DNA of 64,000 bases from Benzoatithermus sp963720725 (GTDB lineage: Bacteria; Pseudomonadota; Alphaproteobacteria; Geminicoccales; Geminicoccaceae), in the NCBI GenBank assembly GCA_963720725.1, contig CAVRGN010000008.1:124001-188000 (forward strand), written 5' to 3'. Shown here piece after piece: positions 37,634 to 46,133 of this stretch (within the stretch, counting starts at the first letter, position 1; each line of letters begins with the position of its first letter). A program made the position numbers and the translations under genes. The notes under the pieces were generated by a model, which was not told where the DNA came from, did no database searches, and saw nothing but the letters and a program-made list of their open reading frames with translations.

Positions 37634-38032
37634 GTGGTCCTGATCGTCGAGGACGAGGTGCTGATCGGGCTGGGTCTGCACATGATGCTGACCCTTGCCG
37701 GCCATCATGTGCGCGGGCCCGCGATGTCCAGGGCCAGTGCCCTGGCGATCGCCCGGGAGGAACTCCCCGACATAGCGCTGGTCGACGTCAACCTCGCCGG
37801 GGGCGCCGAAGGCCTGGAACTCGCGCGCGAGCTCCACGACCGGCATGGCACCACGATCGTCTTCCTCACCGCACAGCCGGAGCAGGCGCGCGCGGCGCGT
37901 GATATCGCACTGGGCGTGATCACCAAGCCCTATGATCTGCACACGCCGGTGCGGGCCGTGGAGATCGCGACCGACGCAAGAGCAGGCCGCCTGCTCACCC
38001 GAGTGCCGGCGGAGCTGGAGCTGTTCGCTTGA
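37634..38032 (+). CDS. Single-domain response regulator
   Basis: A 132-residue receiver domain without an output domain. Acidic pair E6-D7 (MVLIVEDEVL), phospho-acceptor D51 (IALVDVNLAGG), TVFLTA-like switch region IVFLTAQPE, and the lysine in GVITKPYD are all present, so it should be phosphorylated. GTG 37634, preceded by GGGGGAA, is taken as start because it places VLIVEDE at the usual distance. Similar stand-alone receivers (CpdR/DivK-like or HWE/HisKA2 partners) are common in alphaproteobacteria. No kinase is encoded nearby. Confidence 0.85.
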   Translation: MVLIVEDEVLIGLGLHMMLTLAGHHVRGPAMSRASALAIAREELPDIALVDVNLAGGAEGLELARELHDRHGTTIVFLTAQPEQARAARDIALGVITKPYDLHTPVRAVEIATDARAGRLLTRVPAELELFA

Positions 38033-38105
38033 GCTGCAGGAGGTGGCTGCTCGAGGTCGACCGGTCCCCGGTGGGCACTCTTGCCCCCGGGATGGAGGGC
38101 GGGGA

Positions 38106-38339
38106 ATGGGCGATGACGTGCTCAGGCCCATAGGGTCTGCCGTGACGGACGCCATGATCGCTCGGGCGGAAGCATCGTGCGAGCGCACCCGGGTGGAATT
38201 GACGAAGCTGGAAGGGACCAAGCATCGCGTCTTGGGCACGCGCAGGACGCAGCTGCGGATCATGGAGAAGACGCTGTCCAGGCTGAAGGCCGATCAGGAC
38301 GGCGACGGCAGTCCCCGGCAGCAGGACCCGGCTGGGTAG
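38106..38339 (+). CDS. Small helical hypothetical protein
   Basis: 77 residues starting MGDDVLRPIGSAVTDAMIAR at 38106, followed by charged helices (CERTRVELTKLEGTKHRVLG, RRTQLRIMEKTLSRLKAD). It ends in a polar tail. Same strand as the response regulator, 73 bases downstream. Not recognised; coiled-coil-like and plausible as a real gene by composition only. Confidence 0.45.
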   Translation: MGDDVLRPIGSAVTDAMIARAEASCERTRVELTKLEGTKHRVLGTRRTQLRIMEKTLSRLKADQDGDGSPRQQDPAG

Positions 38340-38835
38340 CGTCCATCCGGATCCGCCAGCCTGCGCCGGGCCATCGGAAGGGCAGGGCCGCTCCTGGTGG
38401 AAACAACCGGCGCCCGTCGCGGGGCAGGGTCGCCCGTGTCCATGCTCCCCAGCCTTGCCGACTTTCGACCGGCCAGGCCGGTCGACCGGGCTTCTCGGGC
38501 TGGCGGAGGAGAGTTCCGCCGGCTGCGTGTCGTGGCCGACGCCGTCCATTCGTCGTGGTCCATGTCCGCCGGTTCGGGCCCTGCCGGCGGACGCCTTCCT
38601 GCACTGCTAGATCCGCGAGCCGACCCAGGCTCTCTCACCGGCATCCATGCCGTCTTTGCCCGCCGGGCTCGGGGCGACCTGCGGGTCGAGGATCTCGGAT
38701 CGGCCCTGCGCTCGCAGCAACACCGCGGGCAGCCGATCGCTAAGGAACCGATCTGCGCCGGCCGGCTTACTTCCGCGCGATCAGGAGACTGCCAGTGGCG
38801 CGCGATGCGCTGCACTTACCAACGAGGTGTCCCAT
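38340..38835. other. 496-base stretch with a perfect 10-base-arm palindrome
   Basis: No family-like protein on either strand. The palindrome TCGACCGGCC-A-GGCCGGTCGA lies at 38465-38485. The stretch ends at the gene for a small secreted protein. Confidence 0.4.
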
Positions 38836-39135
38836 ATGCATAAGCTACTTGCTGCGACGTTCCTGGCCTTGGGCCTGAGCGTCGCCGGCGCGGGGTCGGT
38901 ATTCGCCCAGGATGCGGGGGGCGGTACCGGCGCTTCGGACGGCGGCAGCGACAAGGGCGGTACCACCGGCGCCATGACGACGACGCCGGAGGCCAAGACC
39001 GACGACACGGCGGGCACCCGCGGCGGCTCGACGCCGACGGTGGCGACGCCCGGGGGGCTCGAGACCGGTGCGCCGCACGGCTGCACGGCCACGCAGATGT
39101 GGGATCCCGCGAAGATGGAGTGCGTGGAGCCCTAG
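38836..39135 (+). CDS. Small secreted Gly/Thr-rich protein with terminal cysteine motif
   Basis: A 99-residue precursor: MHKLLAATFLALGLSVAGAG signal with cleavage after VFA, a flexible Gly/Ser/Thr-rich middle, and the end HGCTATQMWDPAKMECVEP. The two cysteines spaced about 13 residues apart with W-D-P-x-K between them resemble the C-x-W-D-x-C end found on many small exported alphaproteobacterial proteins. Function unknown. First of a run of tiny exported or membrane proteins on the same strand. Confidence 0.7.
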   Translation: MHKLLAATFLALGLSVAGAGSVFAQDAGGGTGASDGGSDKGGTTGAMTTTPEAKTDDTAGTRGGSTPTVATPGGLETGAPHGCTATQMWDPAKMECVEP

Positions 39136-39292
39136 CGGCACCGGAGGATCGGGCCAGCTTCCACGGTCGGCCGTTCCTCGGCTAGGTGAAGAGCTGCGGC
39201 CAGCCTGGTCGCTACTGGAAAAGGCGACCAGGCTCGGTCGTGCCCCAAGGGACCGCCACATTCGCAATGGCAATGACGAGGAGTAGCGCCGG

Positions 39293-39460
39293 ATGGACAA
39301 GCGCAACATCACCATCGCCGTGGTCGTCATCGTTGTGCTTGTCGTCCTGGGCTATGCGTTCGGCTGGTTCGGCGGCGGCGCTCCCCAGCCGACGGCGACG
39401 GCTCCCGGGCCTGCGGTGACCACGCCGGCAACGCCACCACCCGCCACGAACAGCCAGTAG
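39293..39460 (+). CDS. 55-residue single-span membrane protein
   Basis: Start ATG 39293 after a GAGGAG ribosome-binding site. MDKRNITIAVVVIVVLVVLG is a short basic start followed by a transmembrane helix (about 6-25), then GWFGGGAPQPTATAPGPAVT and a Thr/Pro/Ala-rich tail facing the periplasm. Small proteins of this build are frequent in alphaproteobacteria; function unknown. Confidence 0.6.
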   Translation: MDKRNITIAVVVIVVLVVLGYAFGWFGGGAPQPTATAPGPAVTTPATPPPATNSQ

Positions 39461-39577
39461 CTTGCCTTAAAGAGAATGGCGGCGAGCCAGCGTCGGGTCT
39501 GCCGTCCGGCAACGGGGACCTGACCAGCGCTCGCCGGTTGGTGCCGCGCGTCCTGCCGCCGCCGAGGACCACACCTC

Positions 39578-39766
39578 ATGTCCCGGACTGAACCTGAACC
39601 GGAGCCTTCCGTCGATGAGAAGCTGTTGGCCCACGAGGCCCAGCGCGGTCGAAGGACCCGCAAACTTTGGTGGCTTCCCATGTGGGTGCCGGTAGCCGCG
39701 ATCGGCGGGACGCTGGTCATCGCTGCAGCGGTGTATGCGCTGGTCCATGCGGATCTCGGCATGTGA
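39578..39766 (+). CDS. 62-residue single-span membrane protein
   Basis: MSRTEPEPEPSVDEKLLAHE is a charged N-terminal segment, followed by a basic GRRTRKLWWLP and a transmembrane helix (VPVAAIGGTLVIAAAVYALV). The basic stretch predicts a cytoplasmic N-terminus. Not recognised. Same strand as its small neighbours, spacing about 120 bases. Confidence 0.55.
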   Translation: MSRTEPEPEPSVDEKLLAHEAQRGRRTRKLWWLPMWVPVAAIGGTLVIAAAVYALVHADLGM

Positions 39767-39820
39767 GGAATCGGCCGACTGCGGCCAGGCGGGTGACCCT
39801 GATGCGACGAGGAAACCGAG

Positions 39821-40027
39821 ATGGCCTTCCAAGAGGATCGAACCGGCGGAACCGGACCCGGAGCGGACGCCGAGGGAGTGGGTGACGCGAATCCGAATCG
39901 GGCGATGGACCAGGACCGTGCGGGCGATGTCCGGCCCGGCGACGGCCGTCCGGCCGCCGGTGGTGGATTCGGGCCGCAGGTGCCGGTCCCGCAGGCGGAC
40001 GAGGGGGAGCGCGGGCCCGAGCGCTGA
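39821..40027 (+). CDS. Small Gly/Asp-rich hypothetical protein
   Basis: 68 residues (MAFQEDRTGGTGPGADAEGV), strongly hydrophilic and predicted disordered, with AGGAAA about 10 bases before the ATG. No signal peptide and no family recognised; supported only by position in the small-gene run and an acceptable ribosome-binding site. Confidence 0.35.
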   Translation: MAFQEDRTGGTGPGADAEGVGDANPNRAMDQDRAGDVRPGDGRPAAGGGFGPQVPVPQADEGERGPER

Positions 40028-40216
40028 TCCTAGCACAAGGTCGCTTCGCGCCTCGGCAAGCGCCACCGCCGGCAGGACGACGCCAGCCCCGACCATGATC
40101 ACTGCCGCGAAGCGGCAGGTCCGATCGGCGCGCAGGAACCGCCATCCTCGCGCCGCCGTTCACGAGCGGCGAAGGGCGCTTCCCATGCAGCCGCCCTCGC
40201 CAGGGAGGGCTGATCG

Positions 40217-40588
40217 ATGAGGACCTTGATCTGGGTGGCCGTTTGTGGCCCCGCCCTGGTCGTCGCAGCTGGCGCGGGCGCACAGCAGGCGACGATCCCG
40301 GACGCGTGTCCCCAGGGTGAACTGCGCGGTGCGGATGGCCGCTGCATCCCGAACACCGGCGCCGGCGAGAGCGGCAATCCGGGCGGCGGCACCGCCGCCG
40401 TGGAGGCGGCGAAAGGGGGCGCCGCGGCGGAGCCGAACGAGGATCTCGCGCCGGCCGACAAGTCGCAGCTCGGGCCCGGCGCCGTGGGACCGTCCACCGG
40501 AGAGCCGGCGATAGGCGGCGACGGCATGCCCAACGCCGCGGGCGCGGGGTCGGATGCGACGGGAGCCAGCGCGAACGAGAGCCAGTAG
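40217..40588 (+). CDS. Small secreted protein with cysteine pair
   Basis: A 123-residue precursor. MRTLIWVAVCGPALVVAAGA is a signal peptide with cleavage after GAG or AGA; the mature start has PDACPQGELRGADGRCIPN, a C-x11-C unit like the end of the protein at 38836. The rest is Gly/Ala/Pro-rich and disordered. AGGGAGGG lies 7 bases before the ATG. Convergent with xthA. Function unknown. Confidence 0.65.
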   Translation: MRTLIWVAVCGPALVVAAGAGAQQATIPDACPQGELRGADGRCIPNTGAGESGNPGGGTAAVEAAKGGAAAEPNEDLAPADKSQLGPGAVGPSTGEPAIGGDGMPNAAGAGSDATGASANESQ

Positions 40589-40623
40589 GCGCCAAGCGGC
40601 CGGGGCAGGCACGCGCGGGCGTG

Positions 40624-41445
40624 TCAGCCCGGCGCGGGGCGGCGTTTGCGGGCAGGGGAGCGGGCGCGTTCGCCATCGGCAAGCTCGATCCAGGCGGGAG
40701 CGTGATCGCTCGCCTTCTCCCAGCCGCGAACCTCTCGGTCCACGCCGGCCGCGACGAGCCGGTGCGCGGCCGCGGGGTTGAGCAACAAATGGTCGAGGCG
40801 CAGGCCGGCGTCGCGCGCCCAGGCGTTCCGGAAATAGTCCCAGAAGGTGTAGATGCGCTCGCCCGGATGGAGAGCGCGCAGAGCGTCGGTCCAGCCTTGG
40901 GCCAGGAGATCGTGGAACGCGGCCCGCACCTCCGGACGGAAGAGGGCATCGTCCAGCCAGCGCTCTGGCTTGTAGACGTCGAGTTCGGTCGGCATGACGT
41001 TGTAGTCGCCGGCGAGCACCACCGGCGCGCCCGTCGGCAGCAGCCCGGCCGCATGGCCAGCCAGCCGTTCGAACCAGCGCAGCTTGTAGGCGAATTTCGG
41101 TCCCGGCGCCGGATTGCCGTTGGGCAGGTAGAGGCAGCCGACCAGCACGCCGTTCACCGCCGCCTCCAGATAGCGGCTCTGCACGTCGCCGGGATCGCCC
41201 GGCAGGGCATGGCGGGTCTCGATCGGCTCGGCCCCCAGGGCCAGGATGGCCACGCCGTTCCAGCTCTTCTGGCCCCGCCAGACCGCCCCGTAGCCGGCGT
41301 CGCGGATTGCGGCTTGCGGAAACTTGCCGTCCGCCGCCTTGAGCTCCTGCAGGCAGACGATGTCGGGGCGGGCCTCGGCGAGCCAGCGCAGCAGCACGGG
41401 CAGACGCCCGTTGACGCCATTGACGTTGAACGTGGCAATCCTCAC
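40624..41445 (-). CDS. xthA: Exodeoxyribonuclease III
   Basis: A 273-residue ExoIII/AP endonuclease. RIATFNVNGVNGRLP with N7 for metal and phosphate, LQELKA with the metal-binding glutamate, the active-site stretch VVLAGDYNVMP, GLRLDHLLLN and the C-terminal SDHAPAWIE motif are all in place. It incises 5' of abasic sites and trims 3' blocks in base excision repair, complementing the AlkA-type glycosylase at the start of the window. The final 15 residues are a basic tail. ATG 41445. Confidence 0.95.
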   Translation of the reverse strand: MRIATFNVNGVNGRLPVLLRWLAEARPDIVCLQELKAADGKFPQAAIRDAGYGAVWRGQKSWNGVAILALGAEPIETRHALPGDPGDVQSRYLEAAVNGVLVGCLYLPNGNPAPGPKFAYKLRWFERLAGHAAGLLPTGAPVVLAGDYNVMPTELDVYKPERWLDDALFRPEVRAAFHDLLAQGWTDALRALHPGERIYTFWDYFRNAWARDAGLRLDHLLLNPAAAHRLVAAGVDREVRGWEKASDHAPAWIELADGERARSPARKRRPAPG

Positions 41446-41533
41446 GCCGGCCCCGCGGCCCGTGGCGTAGAAGGACCAAGCGAGCGTCCGGCAGGCTCGG
41501 GCCGGCGGCCGCTAACGAGCATCGGGAAGGTCC

Positions 41534-43447
41534 ATGCTGGCATCAGGACGAGGAAGCGGCATCTGCCTGCTCCTTGCACTCTTGACCATGGGGGCCGCAG
41601 CCGCCGCGGCTCGGCCCGCGGCATGGCTCGACGGCGACCCTGCGGCCATCTGGCGGCGCTCCCCGGGCTTCTACCAGGAGAATGGCTACTGGTACGCCAT
41701 TCTCCATGCCCGGCCGGACGTGACCCGAGTGCGGCTGGCCGGCGACTTCACCGCCGATGCCGACGGAGCGTTGGACCTCACCCGCACACCCGACGGCAAG
41801 TTCTGGTGGCTGAAGGTGCAGCCCGAGATGTTCGTCCGCCCGCCCTCGGCCGGCGACCGCTACGGCTTCCTCCTCGGCCGCGCCGACGGCAGCGAAGCGC
41901 GGGTCCAGGATCCGGCAGCCCGGCGGGTCGAGAGCTCGGACCTCAATGCCCGCTCGCTGGTCACGGTCGGTTCGGACCATGCATGGCAGGATCGGAGCTG
42001 GCAGCGGCCGGGCTGGGAGAACTACCAGATCTACCAGCTGCACCCGCTGCGCTTCTCCGACCGCAACACCGCGCTGAGCCCGCTGGAGCGGATCACCGAG
42101 GAGCTCGACGGCGACGGCGGCGACGACTACCTGAAGCGCCTCGGCGTCACCGCCGTGCAGTTGCTGCCGGTCAACGAATTCGCCGGCGACGTCGGCTGGG
42201 GCTACAATCCCTCCTTCTTCTATGCGGTGGAGTCCGCCTACGGCACGCCGGACCAGCTCAAGCGGCTGGTCGACACGGCGCACCGGAATGGCATCGCGGT
42301 CGTGCTCGACCTGGTCTTCAACCATGGCGGCAGCAGCGACAACATTCTGTGGCAGATCGCCCAGGACGACATCGCCCACGGCACCTACTATGACGGCGAC
42401 ACCGTCTGGGGGCCGATGGTCAATTTCGACAATGACGTGGCCCGGCATTTCTTCGTCCAGAACATCGTCTATCTGGCGCGCGAGTTCCACATCGACGGCT
42501 TCCGCTTCGACTTCACCCGACCGATCCACAATGCGGACGACGGCAACATCCGCTTGCGCGGCAGCGGCGGCGGCTGGCGGTTCCTGCGCGAGGTCCGCGA
42601 GAAGGTGAAGGCGGTCGATCCGAAGATCCTGCTGATCGCGGAGGAGCTGCCCAACACCTGGCAGGTGACCGCCGAGGATGTCGGTCAGGCCTGGGCCGGG
42701 GACCGGCACGGGCCGTTCGACGCGCAGTGGGCCGACGGCTTCCACGATGGCTTCAAGCGCGCGCTGACCGGCGGCAGCCTCGATGGGCTGCGTGCGGCGT
42801 TCGCCAGCTTCGGCGACAGCTGGCACGATGCGGTCGTCTACGCCGAGTCGCACGACGAGGTCGGCAACACCGACGACCGGATCGCCAGGCGCGGGCGTGA
42901 CGGTAAAGGCTGGGAGATGGCGCAGCTGGCCGCCGCCGGCACCGTGCTCGCCCGCGGCATCCCGATGCTGTTCATGGGCCAGGAGGCCGGCGAAAGCCTG
43001 CAGTTCGGGCAGGACGACGGCCGTGTCCTCGCCGAGACCGCTCCCACCTGGTGGGACGACCGGCTGCCGCTGGGCAGCTACGAAACCGACCCTGGCCGAG
43101 CCAAGGTGCTCGGCTGGTACCGACGCCTGCTGGCGATCCGGCGGGGCGATCCCGGCCGGCTGGCTGCCGGCGACATCACCGTCACGCACCTGAACGATGC
43201 CAACGGCATCGCGGCCTTCACCCGCGATGGCGGCAAATATGCGGTGGTGCTGAACTTCCGCGGCCGTTCCTGGCAGCACTATGACGCCGGGATCCGAGGC
43301 CGGTACCAGGAGCTCGCCAACACCAGTTGGCCGGCGTTCAACCTGGGCGCCTATCCCGAGGAGACCCGCGGCGGAGGAGCCGCGCACGACATCACGGACC
43401 TGGCGATCCCCGCCTACGGCGCCGTGGTGCTGGTCCGCTGGGAGTGA
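41534..43447 (+). CDS. Secreted GH13 alpha-amylase family enzyme with N-terminal CBM48-like domain
   Basis: A 637-residue precursor with a signal peptide (LLLALLTMGAAAAAARPA), an N-terminal beta domain typical of branching/debranching enzymes (VRLAGDFTADADGALDL, KFWWLKV), and a GH13 barrel: DLVFNHGG, nucleophile D326 in FRFDFTRP, acid/base E370 in LIAEELPN, and D441 in ESHDEVGN. The C-terminal beta domain ends AIPAYGAVVLVRWE. It acts on alpha-glucans outside the cytoplasm; hydrolase, branching and trehalohydrolase-like activities cannot be separated by eye. Divergent from xthA and convergent with the MscS gene. Confidence 0.87.
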   Translation: MLASGRGSGICLLLALLTMGAAAAAARPAAWLDGDPAAIWRRSPGFYQENGYWYAILHARPDVTRVRLAGDFTADADGALDLTRTPDGKFWWLKVQPEMFVRPPSAGDRYGFLLGRADGSEARVQDPAARRVESSDLNARSLVTVGSDHAWQDRSWQRPGWENYQIYQLHPLRFSDRNTALSPLERITEELDGDGGDDYLKRLGVTAVQLLPVNEFAGDVGWGYNPSFFYAVESAYGTPDQLKRLVDTAHRNGIAVVLDLVFNHGGSSDNILWQIAQDDIAHGTYYDGDTVWGPMVNFDNDVARHFFVQNIVYLAREFHIDGFRFDFTRPIHNADDGNIRLRGSGGGWRFLREVREKVKAVDPKILLIAEELPNTWQVTAEDVGQAWAGDRHGPFDAQWADGFHDGFKRALTGGSLDGLRAAFASFGDSWHDAVVYAESHDEVGNTDDRIARRGRDGKGWEMAQLAAAGTVLARGIPMLFMGQEAGESLQFGQDDGRVLAETAPTWWDDRLPLGSYETDPGRAKVLGWYRRLLAIRRGDPGRLAAGDITVTHLNDANGIAAFTRDGGKYAVVLNFRGRSWQHYDAGIRGRYQELANTSWPAFNLGAYPEETRGGGAAHDITDLAIPAYGAVVLVRWE

Positions 43448-43472
43448 CCGGAACGGTCGCCGTGGCCGCGCG

Positions 43473-44366
43473 CTAGCCGGGCGGCGGCGCCGCGTTCTTC
43501 ACGTTCACGTCGTAGGCCGGGTTCGGCTGCGGAAAGCCGCAGCGGGTGATCGTGTCGTCGATCGCGGCCAAGTAGGCGGAGCGGGTGCGGTAGGGCTCCA
43601 TCAGCCGTTCGTTGCGGACCCAGACCACCAGCTGATAGTCGAGCGTGACCTCGCCCAGGTCCTTGAGCGCCACCTCGATCGGATGGGCTGCATCCTCGAG
43701 CGTGGCCGGGAGCGCGCGGGCAGCCGCGGCGATCGCGTCGACCACCGCCTGCTTGCTGGTGCCGTAGCCGACGCTGAAGTCGAAGCGCTGTCGGTGTGCG
43801 CTGTCCAGCGCACTGAGATTGCGCACGGCACCCTCGACCAAGGCGGAGTTGGGCATCAGGACCAGCGTCCCGTCCGGGGTGCGGATGCGCGTGCTGCGCA
43901 TGCTCATGTCCTCGACCATGCCCTCCTCGCCGGAGGACAGGGCGATGAAGTCGCCGACCCGGATGCTGCGCTCGCCCAGCAGGATCAGGCCCGAGACCAG
44001 GTTGTTGACCATGGTCTGCAGGCCGAAGCCGATCCCGACGGAAAGGGCGCTGAAGATGATCGCGAGATGGGTGAGCGGCACGCCGACCAGGCCCAGGCCG
44101 ACCATCACGCCCACGGCCAGGATCACCCAGCGCAACAGCCGGGCCAAGGTCTGGATGGAGCCGTGATCGAACGAGCCGTGCCGGGTGGAGAGCCGCAGCA
44201 GCAGGCGCTGGAGCAGCCCGCCGAGCCAGACGGCCAGGGCCAGCACCAGCACGAGCTCGCCCAGCGCCCAGACGGAAACCGGCTGTCCCGCCACCGAGAA
44301 CAGCGTGCCGCGAACGGCGTCGCCAGCTGTCCGGATCAGTTGGTCCGGATCGAATTCGCCGTTCAT
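43473..44366 (-). CDS. Small-conductance mechanosensitive channel (MscS family)
   Basis: A 297-residue membrane protein. Three helices fill about 25-125; the pore-lining one is SALSVGIGFGLQTMVNNLVSG, with the glycine/alanine pattern of TM3, followed by the beta domain start ERSIRVGDFIALSSGEEGMV and VLMPNSALVEG. The C-terminal alpha/beta domain ends VNVKNAAPPPG. It releases solutes on osmotic down-shock. Length and layout match E. coli MscS. ATG 44366. Convergent with the GH13 gene. Confidence 0.93.
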   Translation of the reverse strand: MNGEFDPDQLIRTAGDAVRGTLFSVAGQPVSVWALGELVLVLALAVWLGGLLQRLLLRLSTRHGSFDHGSIQTLARLLRWVILAVGVMVGLGLVGVPLTHLAIIFSALSVGIGFGLQTMVNNLVSGLILLGERSIRVGDFIALSSGEEGMVEDMSMRSTRIRTPDGTLVLMPNSALVEGAVRNLSALDSAHRQRFDFSVGYGTSKQAVVDAIAAAARALPATLEDAAHPIEVALKDLGEVTLDYQLVVWVRNERLMEPYRTRSAYLAAIDDTITRCGFPQPNPAYDVNVKNAAPPPG

Positions 44367-44584
44367 CGGCCGTGACGGTGGCGGTCAAGCATGTCCAGGC
44401 AGTAGCGGCCGGTCGGCACGGCGTCCATGCCGCCCGCGGCACGAACTCTGCGGCGCCGACGGGGCTACGACGCGCCCGGTTGATCGGGTTGGGCTTTTCG
44501 CGCACACTTGTGATGGAAAGACACGTCGGGCGGAGCCCACGCATCTGCGTGACGCGGCGCCGCAAAGCCTAAAGGGGAGACGGC

Positions 44585-46133
44585 ATGAGCCGATACAGCC
44601 GCCTCCAGGGAACTTGGCCCGGGCTTCTGTTCGCGGCCCTGGCGGCCGTCCTCGCCGGCTGCGGCGGCGAGCCGACGCCGCCGCGTCTGATCCATTTCAG
44701 CCCGGTCGTGCTCCTGGTTCCGGCCGACGAGACCATGACCGTTCGGGTCGTCTACGAGGCCAATGGCAACGAGTTCAACCGCTTTGCCTGGACGGCCGAG
44801 GCCGGCGAACGTCAAGGGCGATGGCGGGGCCGAGATCACCTACGTCGCACCGAGTGAGCCCGGCGACTACCGGATCGGCGTCACCGCCGCGTACGGCGAG
44901 GGTGCCGGCGCGGGTGAAGTGTCGCTGACCGGCTCGATCAAGGTCATCCCTGGCGCCGCGCACCTGACCGCCGCGCCGGCGGACGCGTCCGGGGACAAGG
45001 CCGGGACGGCGGCATCCGGAGCGCCAGCCGGGGCAGGGCCGGCTGGGGCCGAGGTGGCAGGGGAAGCGACCTCCCAGGAAGCCGCGACCGCCCCGGCGGA
45101 ACCGCAGACCGCCGCGACGGCGCCGGAGCTGGGCTCGCGGCTCGATCGCATCCTGGCCGACAAGCGGCTGACCGCCGTGGTTCAGAATGCCTTCCGGCCG
45201 TTTTCGTTCGAGGACGACCAGGGCGATCGGGTCGGCTTCGAGATCGATCTGGTGCGCGAGTTCGCCAGGCGGTGGCTGGACGATCCCGACGCGGTCACGC
45301 TGGTGCCGGTTCCGACCAACGAGCGCATCGCCAAGCTGCTGGCCGGCGGTGCGGACATCGTGGTCGCGGCGCTGACCAAGACCGCGGAGCGCGCCCGGCA
45401 GGTCGACTTCAGCCTGACCTACTTCAAGGACGGCGAACGTCTCCTGGTGGCCGAGGGCTCGCCGATCGCCGGCGTGTGCGATCTGGCCGGAAAGCAGGCG
45501 GCCGCGATCGAGGGATCGACCAGCCTCGACACGCTCAGGCAGGAGATGCGCGCCTGCGGCTTCGAGCCGGACGAGGCGATCGTCGTGTTCGCGCGCCACC
45601 CCGACGCGGTGCAGGCGCTCCTCGACGGCCGGGTGGCGGCTTTCGCCAGCGACGGCGTGGCGCTGGAAAACGCCGCCGCCGGCTTGGCTCTGGAGGTGGT
45701 CGGCAACCATTTCAGCGAGGAGCCCTACGGCATCGCCGTGCCCAAGGGCGATCGCAAGCTGCTCGACCTGGTCGACGCCACGCTGACCGCGATGGCCGAC
45801 GACGGGACCTTGGCCGCGATCTACGCCAAGTGGTTCGGCGACACGGTCGCACCCTATCCGCTGGAACATGCCGACCTCGCGACCGATCCGGCCGAACTGG
45901 CGCCCCTGGTCACCAGCGACGCGCCGCCGCTGCTCACGCCGGAGAAGCGCCCGAGCCAGCCCGTCGACGAGTATGTCGTGCAGAGGGGCGATACGCTGAG
46001 CAAGATCGCCGGCAAGGTCTACGGCGACGTCTCGCCGAGCTCGTGGCGCCGGATCTACGACGCCAACCGCGAGCGGATCGGCGACGATCCGAGCCGGATC
46101 GCGGTCGGCATGAGCCTCGTGATCCCCCGATGA
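44585..46133 (+). CDS. Lipoprotein with solute-binding (SBP_bac_3) and LysM domains, frameshifted
   Basis: N-terminus with lipobox AAVLAGC (C26), then an Ig-like stretch (LLVPADETMTVRVVYEANG). The frame shifts by one extra base near 44808: AWTAEAG must join NVKGDGGAEITYVAP. After a Pro/Ala-rich linker a type 3 periplasmic solute-binding domain follows (LTAVVQNAFRPFSFEDDQGD, GFEIDLVREFA, DIVVAALTKT, SLTYFKDGE), then a C-terminal LysM (YVVQRGDTLSKIAGKVYGD, WRRIYDANRERI). SBP plus LysM in one lipoprotein suggests ligand sensing anchored near peptidoglycan. Ends with a 4-base overlap with the DUF748 gene. Confidence 0.78.

Noticed and set aside
38397..38843. 148-codon plus-strand open frame
   Set aside because: Arg/Ala/Gly-rich composition typical of shadow frames in GC-rich DNA, and it overlaps the well-supported secreted-protein gene start.
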